A DNA stretch of 64,000 bases, from the NCBI GenBank assembly GCA_016711435.1, contig JADJSY010000005.1, positions 1 through 64,000 of the forward strand, given 5' to 3'. The DNA comes from Lewinellaceae bacterium (GTDB taxonomy: Bacteria > Bacteroidota > Bacteroidia > Chitinophagales > Saprospiraceae). Below are positions 57,360-64,000 of this stretch, piece after piece (position 1 is the stretch's first letter; every line of letters starts with the position of its first letter). A model generated the notes under the pieces. It worked only from the letters and a program-made list of their open reading frames with translations, did not search any database and had not been told where the DNA came from. Position numbers and translations under genes: made by a program.

Positions 57360-58496
57360 TTATTGATCGTTGTTAAGTTGATTCAATTGGCTAATATCAA
57401 TGCGCGTACTTTGTCCAATCGACCTGGAGTATAGGGTAATATTTACATTGCCGCGATCGAAGAGATGGGCTTTATCTGTCTTATAATTGAGATAAAGAAA
57501 GTTTTTGACAATCCAATCTCGAACTGCTTTTTTTGAAGAATGAATGAGGTTGCGATGATGGCATTCACGGAACACTTCGATTAATGACTTGCCTTGGTTT
57601 TTGAAAAATAAAAGGGAAGAAGTTTCGTAACCATCAAAAACATGTTGCAGCATGGCATGGTCAGTTTCCGCAAAAAATCGTTGGAGTATCGAAAAAATAA
57701 CTTCTTGTGTTGGTACATCAATGATGATCATCCTTTCCTGGTCAGTTGCAGGCAAAACAGTTGCGATCTTCTTCTCGAACACGCTATTTGAAGGACCAAT
57801 TGTAGCCTTATTATTTAGCCATAGATCAATTGATTGCTCGTGAACAGGAGTCAGAATTAATTTTTGGGCGTAATCATCCAAGGTAGATTGGTCCTTTCCA
57901 AGAGCCCGATACTGCCAAAATATTTGACGGATGTAAGAAGAGCAGGCATTTAAGTCGTATTGGAAAGTCTGCTTCAGATGAAAATCAAAAAACTTGGTGC
58001 TATCCGTAAAATCTAACTTCGCCCATCGAAGGGCAAAGAATAAATCAAAGTCTTTTTCATCCTTCTCTTTGAAAAGTAAAACTGGTAAATCCATCTCGTA
58101 GCCGAATGAGCCAGCTACCATAAAGCCATGTGCTAATAGCATCGAATCGTTCTCCCCTTCGTGATCGGGATCAGCAATGGCATATATGTATTTCCTTTCA
58201 AAACTCAGGTTTCGACGTTCCATTACTCGAATGACGGCAGACTGGAGCATATGGATGAAAGGAGATGGACTGGGGAACAGAGCCATCTCCTGTGGCAGTA
58301 TCCCGTAATCTGCCCAAATCTGCGATACACCTATTATATAGGTGTCGTCCGAAAAATCCGGTGACTCTTGCTCAGCCAGTATAGCGTCCCTATGGTTTAC
58401 CCATCGCTCCCGGACTTTCCGTTTCCAAGTAATTTTCTCGCTGACTTCCTGAGAATCAGAATTGTCGGCAGAATCGCTGAAAATATCTTCGATCAT
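57360..58496 (-). CDS. Unknown protein of the integrative element
   Basis: Intact 378 residues, acidic N terminus (IEDIFSDSADNSDSQEVSE), no signal peptide, no membrane segment. Notable stretches: YIYAIADPDHEGENDSMLLA (Asp/Glu-rich), FDFHLKQTFQYDLNACSSYI, IIIDVPTQEVIFSILQRFFA, KAVRDWIVKNFLYLNYKTD and a C-terminal VNITLYSRSIGQSTRIDISQ. No catalytic motif is convincing. Sits between the integrase (12 nt downstream) and the HTH gene, a place where element-specific accessory or defence genes are common. Confidence 0.65.
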   Translation of the reverse strand: MIEDIFSDSADNSDSQEVSEKITWKRKVRERWVNHRDAILAEQESPDFSDDTYIIGVSQIWADYGILPQEMALFPSPSPFIHMLQSAVIRVMERRNLSFERKYIYAIADPDHEGENDSMLLAHGFMVAGSFGYEMDLPVLLFKEKDEKDFDLFFALRWAKLDFTDSTKFFDFHLKQTFQYDLNACSSYIRQIFWQYRALGKDQSTLDDYAQKLILTPVHEQSIDLWLNNKATIGPSNSVFEKKIATVLPATDQERMIIIDVPTQEVIFSILQRFFAETDHAMLQHVFDGYETSSLLFFKNQGKSLIEVFRECHHRNLIHSSKKAVRDWIVKNFLYLNYKTDKAHLFDRGNVNITLYSRSIGQSTRIDISQLNQLNNDQ

Positions 58497-58508
58497 TGCT
58501 TCTGTAGA

Positions 58509-59726
58509 TTAGAGAATTGATTTCATTGCCTCGTCCATAATCGTATTGCCAAAGCTGTCGAGGTATATCTGCGTAGTCCTTTCCGACTCGTGTCCCAATG
58601 CCTGGCTAATAATTGCAGTGGAGACACCGCTTGACTTCATATTCGTCGCAAAGGAGTGCCGAGCCACATAAGTAGTCAGGTTAATAGCAATTCCTGCCTG
58701 TTCCGCTAAAATTTTCAGCGCCTTATTGATTTGCTTCAAAACTTTATCAATACGATAGTCTTTGCTTTCGGCTGAAGCATGCATTTCGTTTAGAATGGGA
58801 AAGATATAACCTTCAGCATTTGAATAGTGCTCCTGGTAGTATTCTAAAATCTGCTGTGCAGGAGGAAGCAGCACTACATTGATCATCTCCTTGGTTTTTC
58901 GCCGTATATAAACCAGTCGGTTGTCGCGTACATTTTCTTTTTTGAGGTAAGCCAGGTCAATGAAATTAATCCCTGCACAGTAGTAGATGAAAACGAAGTA
59001 ATCCCGAGCCAGGTAAAGTTGAGTACCTGGTGTTAACTCCAAATGTTCAATTTTCCGAATCTCTTCCCGCAATATTGCCCTTTTGTGTGGTTTGTCACGC
59101 CTATACTTGGTGAAACTGAAATCTTTGAAAGGGTTAAAATCTTCCTTGACAAGGTCTTCTTTGCGGGCACTGTTGAGGAGGGTTTTGAACGTTCTCATTG
59201 GTACAAAAACAGAATTCGGTTTCATGCCACTACCGGAAAGGTATTCATCAAAACGAAAGATAAAACTGGTTGTGATGTCTGAAAAAGTAAAATCCTTCCC
59301 ACCACGAAACTTTCTCAAGTAATTCCGTGTCGAGACAAATACAGCAGCATACCCCAAACGCCCTGCTTTCCGTAGCCGCTCGATGGTTTCGTCAAAATAT
59401 TGGAGGACTTTAATTTGGTTGCGACGTTTATCTGCAGACAGTCGGTTGCAAAGCTCTTCCAGGGAATAATCTCCACCTTCAGACTCCAAGTCGATGATGA
59501 GTTTTTGGGCTTCCAAACGTTTGGTATCGATCAATACGCTCAACTCACGAAAATGTGGATGTTTGCGCTTGGGCATTTTTGTCTCTTCATCCCAAAGGTC
59601 TGGATGGCAAGAAGCATTCAAATAAAAATACTTCGTCTGACGGTTGTGTATAAGGCGCAACATAATGGGGTGGGCACCATTGCTGAGCGTTTTGGATGTG
59701 AAGAGCACTACCTTTGCTGAAGCCAT
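58509..59726 (-). CDS. Tyrosine integrase (phage/ICE-type recombinase)
   Basis: 405 residues from the Met at 59726 (MASAKVVLFTSKTLSNGAHP); the longer frame to 59852 adds only a hydrophobic stretch. An arm-binding-like N terminus, SAM-like core domain (VLQYFDETIERLRKAGR) and catalytic domain follow: ARDYFVFIYYCAGINFIDLA with the first Arg region, YVARHSFATNM (HxxR pair) and ALGHESERTTQIYLDSF with the nucleophile Tyr. The N-terminal layout is that of Bacteroidota CTn-type integrases. It lies about 145 nt from a tRNA-Ala 3' fragment, its probable attachment site. Confidence 0.9.
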   Translation of the reverse strand: MASAKVVLFTSKTLSNGAHPIMLRLIHNRQTKYFYLNASCHPDLWDEETKMPKRKHPHFRELSVLIDTKRLEAQKLIIDLESEGGDYSLEELCNRLSADKRRNQIKVLQYFDETIERLRKAGRLGYAAVFVSTRNYLRKFRGGKDFTFSDITTSFIFRFDEYLSGSGMKPNSVFVPMRTFKTLLNSARKEDLVKEDFNPFKDFSFTKYRRDKPHKRAILREEIRKIEHLELTPGTQLYLARDYFVFIYYCAGINFIDLAYLKKENVRDNRLVYIRRKTKEMINVVLLPPAQQILEYYQEHYSNAEGYIFPILNEMHASAESKDYRIDKVLKQINKALKILAEQAGIAINLTTYVARHSFATNMKSSGVSTAIISQALGHESERTTQIYLDSFGNTIMDEAMKSIL

Positions 59727-59869
59727 TCGTTTAAACCGGTTTAAACATAGTTTAAACAAAGATAGCAGAAAACGATAAGTATATCCAAAAATATAAAATG
59801 AGAAAATTATTATATCATTGATTGTCAATGGTATAGTAAAAAATAAAAACATTGGAGTATATAATTAAT

Positions 59870-59916
59870 CCTGCATGGCATGCAAGAGGTCATCGGTTCG
59901 AATCCGTTATCCTCCA
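59870..59916 (+). tRNA. 3' fragment of tRNA-Ala(GGC): probable attachment site
   Basis: CTGCATGGCATGCAAGAGGT begins in the anticodon arm (anticodon GGC in ATGGCAT), continues with the variable loop and TPsiC arm (CGGTTCGAATCCG) and ends at the acceptor strand TATCCTCCA. The 5' half (acceptor, D arm) is missing; upstream is A/T-rich. A partial tRNA 3' end beside a tyrosine integrase is the expected product of site-specific integration into a tRNA-Ala gene. Confidence 0.75.
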
Positions 59917-59927
59917 CGTTGATTATG

Positions 59928-59963
59928 AAGGAGTTGCACCTGAATGGGTGTGACTCCTTTTTT
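59928..59963 (+). terminator. Rho-independent terminator after the tRNA fragment
   Basis: AAGGAGTTGCACC and GGGTGTGACTCCTT form an imperfect stem with a short loop, followed by six T. Its position 12 nt after the tRNA end fits the original tRNA-Ala terminator. Confidence 0.7.
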
Positions 59964-60022
59964 GTTTTGTAGTAAAAAGGGCTCTCCGCCAATACATATC
60001 TTCATATTATATTTGTGTCGGT

Positions 60023-60108
60023 GTCGAAATAAATTTCGACTTCCGTTGATCAAGCCCCGGAAGTCGAAATTTATTTCGACACCACAAAACTTATTTCGAC
60101 ACCACAAA
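60023..60108 (+). repeat. REP-like palindromes upstream of the RAYT gene
   Basis: GTCGAAATAAATTTCGAC (60023-60040) and GTCGAAATTTATTTCGAC (60063-60080) are 8-bp inverted repeats with 2-nt centres; TTATTTCGACACCACAAA occurs twice (60071 and 60091). The elements stand in opposite orientation, as in a BIME, directly before a REP-associated transposase. Confidence 0.75.
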
Positions 60109-60158
60109 CTAATCACGCGAATCATTTTTTAACGCTCATTTATCCCACGCTTCACACC

Positions 60159-60833
60159 ATGAAAATTGAATATCGGCGAAAACTGCCGCATAAATTTTAC
60201 CTCGGCTATACATTCTTCATCACATGGAACCTTAAAGGCGCCATTCCCGCCCAAGTAATTGCCCAAATGAAACAAGAGCGCGACGATGCTTTGAAACATA
60301 TCGAATCTGCGAAAAACCTTAGCCCCGAGGAAAAGTTATCTGAAACCCACCAAGTGCAACGGAAATATTTTTTACTTTTCAACGAACACCTGGATAGGCC
60401 GTATCCCGAAAGCCCGCTTTGGCTCAAAGTCCCGGAAGTAGCACAAATTGTAGCCGATCGGTTGCACGAGTTTGACAACAAATACTATCGCCTCCTCGCA
60501 TATTGTATCATGGCGAATCATGTACACGCCATTTTTGATTACTCCATACAATTGCCGGATGACGAAACGGAAGTGACAGACGCTAATTACAAACAAGTTG
60601 ACAAGGTGATGAAACTCATCAACGGCGCCACCTCGGTCCAAGCCAATCGAATCTTGCACAGATCGGGAAAATTTTGGGCGGAAGCGTATTTTGACCGGTA
60701 TATTCGCAACGAAAAACACCTTTATAATGCCATCAATTATACGATCCGGAATCCTATAAAAGTCGGTATTTGTAAAGATTGGCGGGAATACCAGTTTAAT
60801 TACCTGGAGAGCGAAATTGATTTCACCGGGTAA
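60159..60833 (+). CDS. REP-associated tyrosine transposase (RAYT, Y1 family)
   Basis: Intact 224 residues. The HUH motif is AYCIMANHVHAIFDY (HVH), and the catalytic Tyr is in LYNAINYTIRNP. The order (YFLLFNEHLDRP, WLKVPEVAQIVADRLHEFDN, KVMKLINGATSVQANRILHR, FWAEAYFDRYIRNEKHL) is that of RAYTs. These proteins nick and move short palindromic REP sequences as single strands. Palindromes of one type lie upstream and of another type downstream, so it is probably active or recently active on them. Confidence 0.88.
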   Translation: MKIEYRRKLPHKFYLGYTFFITWNLKGAIPAQVIAQMKQERDDALKHIESAKNLSPEEKLSETHQVQRKYFLLFNEHLDRPYPESPLWLKVPEVAQIVADRLHEFDNKYYRLLAYCIMANHVHAIFDYSIQLPDDETEVTDANYKQVDKVMKLINGATSVQANRILHRSGKFWAEAYFDRYIRNEKHLYNAINYTIRNPIKVGICKDWREYQFNYLESEIDFTG

Positions 60834-60841
60834 AGAGAACG

Positions 60842-60944
60842 AAATTTGTTTCGCCGAGCCGAGCGCTGGCGGAATAAATTCCACTGTCCGGCGAGAGCGA
60901 GAGCGGAATAAATTCCGCTGTCCGGAGGAGCAGGAACACCTGCC
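60842..60944 (+). repeat. REP-like palindromes downstream of the RAYT gene
   Basis: CGAAATTTGTTTCG (about 60841-60854), GGCGGAATAAATTCCACTGT (about 60874) and AGCGGAATAAATTCCGCTGT (about 60909) with TCCGG after each. The core GCGGAATAAATTCCGC shares AATAAATT with the upstream REP core, but the flanking arm differs (GCGG/CCGC versus GTCG/CGAC). Confidence 0.7.
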
Positions 60945-61013
60945 GAGACGAAAAAATAAAAGTTGGCTCTTTTCCCCTTTTCGACACTTGTGAGATAACC
61001 ACCAACGAAATCT

Positions 61014-61215
61014 TCACCGTTTCCACCAACCCTCACCCACCATTTCCGCCTGTCCCAATGCCGCCATTGTTTCCAGCAGGCGCTGCATATCAGTTTTGCG
61101 TTTGGGCGTCACCTTGCCTTCAAAAGCGACTGCCAAAAAGCCGAGTTCGACCGGCTGATCGTGGGTAGCCAGAAGGGCAGGCTCCGGCAAGACGAAAACG
61201 TTGTTGCAAAAAATA
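61014..61215 (-). pseudogene. Minus-strand gene remnant
   Basis: A frame ending at 61014 reads VFVLPEPALLATHDQPVELG, FLAVAFEGKVTPKRKTDMQR and LLETMAALGQAEMVGEGWWK. It is coding-like, but the N-terminal part is absent upstream. I do not recognise the family. Confidence 0.4.
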
Positions 61216-61304
61216 ATTTACCTGATCGAGGAAAAGGGTGTAAGCCAGTTGGAAGAACGATTTGCGTATTGCCCGTTTTGTAGAGCAAAAAGACAGTAAA
61301 ATGT
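61200..61304 (+). pseudogene. Plus-strand remnant with CPFC motif
   Basis: A frame reads YLIEEKGVSQLEERFAYCPF followed by CRAKRQ and a stop. The C-terminal FAYCPFC resembles small zinc-binding proteins whose first Cys pair would be upstream, but no start or upstream half is present. Confidence 0.3.
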
Positions 61305-61404
61305 GTGAATCATATAACTATTTTATCTGATTGTATAACAGGTCCCAGTAATTGTAGGGATACCTTCATGGGTTCAATTTCCTTTCAAAATTCAACCACA
61401 AATC

Positions 61405-61812
61405 ATGAAGAACATACCAAAACTCGCATGTACGATTGCATTGATTTCGATGTTCGCATCCTGCCAGACCAACCCGGACGCTGAAGAACTGCTGTCAAAC
61501 CCGGAAACAAGACAGGCGGTGATGACAACGATTACGAACAGCAATGAAATGATGAAAGAAATGGCGGATGCCATTTTGAACAACAATAACGCTAAAATGG
61601 GCATGCAGAAAAACGACAAAATGATTGTGATCATGTTGGAGAACCGCGATACCATGGTGAAGGTCATGAAAGAAAATCCCGTTATGATGCAAAATATGAT
61701 GTCGGATATGGTGGAAGCCTCTCAAGGCGACTCAGTGATGATGTCCGGCATGTGCAAAATCATGATGGGAAACCAGCCCATGATGAATATGATGCAGAAG
61801 ATGAAAGAATGA
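61405..61812 (+). CDS. Met-rich lipoprotein
   Basis: Intact 135 residues, lipoprotein signal ending MFASC. The mature protein has about 31 Met, clustered at the C terminus (MMQNMMSDMVEASQGDSVMM, CKIMMGNQPMMNMMQKMKE), with one Cys among them. Met-rich exported proteins commonly bind Cu(I)/Ag(I). The helical repeats of NP-x-MM or NxxMM suggest an all-alpha bundle. It lies beyond the integration site, next to cydB. No described family recognised. Confidence 0.65.
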   Translation: MKNIPKLACTIALISMFASCQTNPDAEELLSNPETRQAVMTTITNSNEMMKEMADAILNNNNAKMGMQKNDKMIVIMLENRDTMVKVMKENPVMMQNMMSDMVEASQGDSVMMSGMCKIMMGNQPMMNMMQKMKE

Positions 61813-61867
61813 TTTGCGTTGCTGCCCTGGCATCGCCTCATATATTTAAACTGAGACCATCATCGCA

Positions 61868-61992
61868 ATGGAAAACGGCAGCGTGAGGGACTGCACGAGG
61901 ATTTATACGATCAAAAAGGCGCCTATTTTCGCATTTTTAGCGCTATTGCGAATGCTTTGAATATTGAAAAGATAGCGAAGACGCTGGATTGA
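61868..61992 (+). pseudogene. C-terminal remnant of an ABC transporter ATPase
   Basis: MENGSVR, then after one frame change HEDLYDQKGAYFRIFSAIAN and ALNIEKIAKTLD: the end of an ATP-binding subunit (xExGxxxExGxHExLxxxxGxYxxLF pattern). Nothing upstream fits, so about 40 codons survive. The following 61993-62093 holds no gene. Confidence 0.45.
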
Positions 61993-62093
61993 GGCGATCA
62001 AAAAATAACCGATTTTTTAAATTTGATTTTAAAAATAAGGCCTTTTTTTTAAAATAGATTCATAATTTATTCCTATTTCCTTTGCCGCAGCCC

Positions 62094-63120
62094 CTAATAA
62101 CTCATATCATCCAGTTTCACCTTTCCTTTAAAAGTCCAGAACACAAAAGCCGTGTACAACCCGACCATAGGTGTTCCGATCAGGGCAATGGTCAACAAAA
62201 TACCCATTGTTTTTTCGCTCGATGCCGCATTGGTAACGGTGATGCTATTGGCCGGGTCATTGGGGGCAAATACCAGATATGGGTAAACTTCTACGGCTAC
62301 CGTAGCGAGCAGGGTAGCAATGGTGACGGCTGAGCTGACAAATGCCCAGCGATACCGGCCACGCGTCAGCTGCCGCGGGATATTGGCCACCGCCAACACC
62401 ATGATAATAGGTAGTATAAAGAACTGCGGGCTGGAGCGGATTTGGTCGCTCAAATGAGGGATGTACAACAAGGTGTACAGGGTAGTGAGCAAAAGCGATC
62501 ACAAAGAAAATGGTGAAATTTTTAGCCAGCAGAGTGAGTTTGGCAAAGAGACGGTTTTCGGTTTTCATGGTCAGAAAAATAGCGCCGTGCATCATAAATA
62601 GTGCCAGGGTAGTAATCGATACCAGGATGCTGAATGGATTAAAGAAGTCCAGCCAATTGCCCGCAAATTCGTAGTTGGTGTCCAGCGGAATGCCCAGCGC
62701 TACATTTCCAAGCATCAAGCCGAGGGAGAGTGTGACCGTGGTGCAGGCGAAAAAATAGATAAAATCCCAGGAGGCCCGCCAGATTTTTCCCGGCTCTTTG
62801 CTCCGAAATTCGATGGCGACGGCGCGGTAAATCAGTCCAACGATAAAAATCATAAACGGCACATAAAAAGCCGAAAAAATAGCGGCGTAAGCCACCGGGA
62901 AACCTGCAAACAAGGCGCCGCCGCCGATAACGAGCCAGACCTCGTTGCCGTCCCATACCGGCCCAATCGCATTCAGGGCGATACGTCGGCTTTCTTCTTT
63001 TTTCAAAAAAAGGTGGAGCGCGCCGGCGCCGAGATCAAAGCCGTCGAGGATAGCGTAGCCCGTAATGACTGCTCCGAATACCAAAAACCACCAGGTAGAA
63101 TAATCGATGCCGAGAAACAT
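62094..63120 (-). CDS. cydB: Cytochrome bd oxidase subunit II (one frameshift)
   Basis: About 342 codons. Start MFLGIDYSTWWFLVFGAVIT; GYAILDGFDLGAGALHLFL and IGPVWDGNEVWLVIGGGALF are CydB signatures. A frame change at about 62497 joins to LLYIPHLSDQIRSSPQFFIL and the end GTPMVGLYTAFVFWTFKGK. Eight helices expected. With CydA it forms quinol:O2 oxidoreductase in the inner membrane. The gene follows cydA on the minus strand by 30 nt. High-affinity bd oxidase does not contain copper, which suits a copper-stressed cell. Confidence 0.93.
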
Positions 63121-63150
63121 GTTTCAAAATTTTGGACGTGAGGAACTGGG

Positions 63151-64000
63151 TTAGGGTTTTGGTAGGTTGCGCATCAACGGATTCTCGCGCCGCGAAAAGG
63201 CTTCATTATCTTCGATGTGGTGCGTTCCATCTTCCGGTCCATGTTGAATCTTGCGTGTGAGCAAGTAAAGAAAAAGGACGAGTAACACGACATATACCAG
63301 GGTGAACAGTGCCAGGGAAAACAATATCTGATTAGCCGTCACCGTACGCGAAAAAGCGTCGCTGGTGCGCAGCAGGCCATACACCACCCAGGGTTGCCGG
63401 CCCATTTCTGCGGCAAACCACCCTGCCTGATTGGCGATTTGAGGTAGCACCACCGCCCATACGAACACCTGCATCAGCCATCTTTGCTCAAACAAGCGGC
63501 CACGCCGCCAGAGCCAGACTCCCAACAGAGATAACCCGATCAGCACCATACCGATGGCCACCATGATATGGTAAAACTGGAAAACAGCATTGACCTGCCT
63601 GGGGCGTTCATCTTCCCGGAAACTTTTCAGGCCGCGCACGGGCGTTTTAAAATCCTGGTGAAATAAAAAAGTGAGGCTGCCGGGAATACCGATGCCGGTG
63701 ACTTTTTGCGCTTTCTGATCGACCCAGCCCAGCAGGTACATATCTGCAACAGCCAGCGAGTCGTAGTGGCCTTCGAGTGCCGCAAGTTTGGCGGGTTGAT
63801 TTTTGGCAACACCTCCGGCACTGCTATGCCCGGTGACGAGTTGTGCCAGTGAAGAGATTACCGCAACCACCAATGCAATTTTGAAGGCAGGTTTGGCGAT
63901 TGCCAGGTGGCGATTTTTCAGAATATACCAGGCATTTACGCTCATCACGAAAAAGGCTCCGGCCAGGAATGAACCGATCCATACGTGCGAGAGCCGGTCA
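63151..64000 (-). CDS. cydA: Cytochrome bd oxidase subunit I, C-terminal part (cut by window edge)
   Basis: The last about 282 codons: DRLSHVWIGSFLAGAFF, VMSVNAWYILKNRHL, GRQPWVVYGLLRTSDAFS (the conserved GRQPW) and VYVVLLVLFLYLLTRKIQHG near the C terminus ending RNLPKP. The N-terminal half with the haem b558 ligand lies outside the window. Distal ligand His and the start cannot be checked. Directly upstream of cydB. Confidence 0.93.
   Translation of the reverse strand, partial: DRLSHVWIGSFLAGAFFVMSVNAWYILKNRHLAIAKPAFKIALVVAVISSLAQLVTGHSSAGGVAKNQPAKLAALEGHYDSLAVADMYLLGWVDQKAQKVTGIGIPGSLTFLFHQDFKTPVRGLKSFREDERPRQVNAVFQFYHIMVAIGMVLIGLSLLGVWLWRRGRLFEQRWLMQVFVWAVVLPQIANQAGWFAAEMGRQPWVVYGLLRTSDAFSRTVTANQILFSLALFTLVYVVLLVLFLYLLTRKIQHGPEDGTHHIEDNEAFSRRENPLMRNLPKP

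Noticed and set aside
59870..59916. Functional tRNA gene
   Set aside because: The acceptor 5' strand and D arm are missing; only the 3' part from the anticodon arm exists.

Overview
The window reads as chromosomal or integrative-element DNA from a Bacteroidota bacterium, most like the Saprospiria/Haliscomenobacter group. The signs are TAnnTTTG-type promoter boxes, A-rich leaders without Shine-Dalgarno sequences, a secreted enzyme with a type IX secretion tail, a CzcA pump fused to TolC, the HYC_CC_PP small protein family, and many 'heavy-metal binding domain' (HMBD, CPMHPE...CPxCxMxL) lipoproteins. Base composition is near 50% GC.

Plus-strand half (about 0.3-28.3 kb): a copper/silver and heavy-metal resistance island. 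It opens with a triple-HMBD lipoprotein and a multicopper oxidase carrying a C-terminal beta-barrel-like part. A tight cluster follows: a CopZ-like chaperone, a class I fructose-bisphosphate aldolase (fbaB), an archaeal-type GAPDH, a CPH-type copper ATPase (CopB), a GH130 enzyme, a HYC_CC_PP protein, a secreted protein and a P2-type cation ATPase. Next come a Cus-type RND system (cusA, a TolC protein, two CusB adaptors in tandem), a Cys-rich periplasmic protein, an HMBD lipoprotein, a secreted HMA protein, and a second RND pump with its own TolC and an unusual membrane-anchored adaptor.

Middle (about 28.4-46.3 kb): mosaic DNA, mostly minus strand from 32.5 kb, and full of frameshifts. It holds a remnant of an MmeI-like restriction-methylase, a SAM methyltransferase, a membrane-anchored AraC regulator, a sterol-desaturase-family enzyme, DUF2147 and DUF3703 proteins, an AbiL-type (AAA ATPase plus RloB) phage-defence pair, P1B ATPase copies and fragments, an outer-membrane porin, a di-haem oxidoreductase, a NicO/UreH-like transporter, a small HMBD lipoprotein, an amidase and a secreted agmatine-deiminase-family protein. 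Most breaks lie in homopolymers while the protein stays readable across frames, so I read most as sequencing or assembly indels rather than gene death.

Right part: a minus-strand Czc-type efflux operon (46.6-52.8 kb) begins with a second Cys-rich protein and includes the CzcA-TolC fusion. An integrative-element backbone follows (53.8-59.9 kb): a CCGG-rich repeat array, Toprim/primase-like protein, RepA/DnaB-like ATPase, excisionase-like HTH, an unknown protein and a tyrosine integrase lying against a 3' fragment of tRNA-Ala(GGC), the probable attachment site. Outside it are a RAYT transposase with palindromic REP repeats, small gene remnants, a Met-rich lipoprotein and cydAB (cydA cut by the window edge).

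Most genes fit one theme: sequestering, oxidising and exporting copper and divalent metals, with central-carbon enzymes and a bd oxidase nearby. The least explained features are the metal-independent glycolysis enzymes inside the copper operon, the promoter boxes 8-9 nt before the start codons of three Cys-rich proteins, and the CCGG array by the primase gene.
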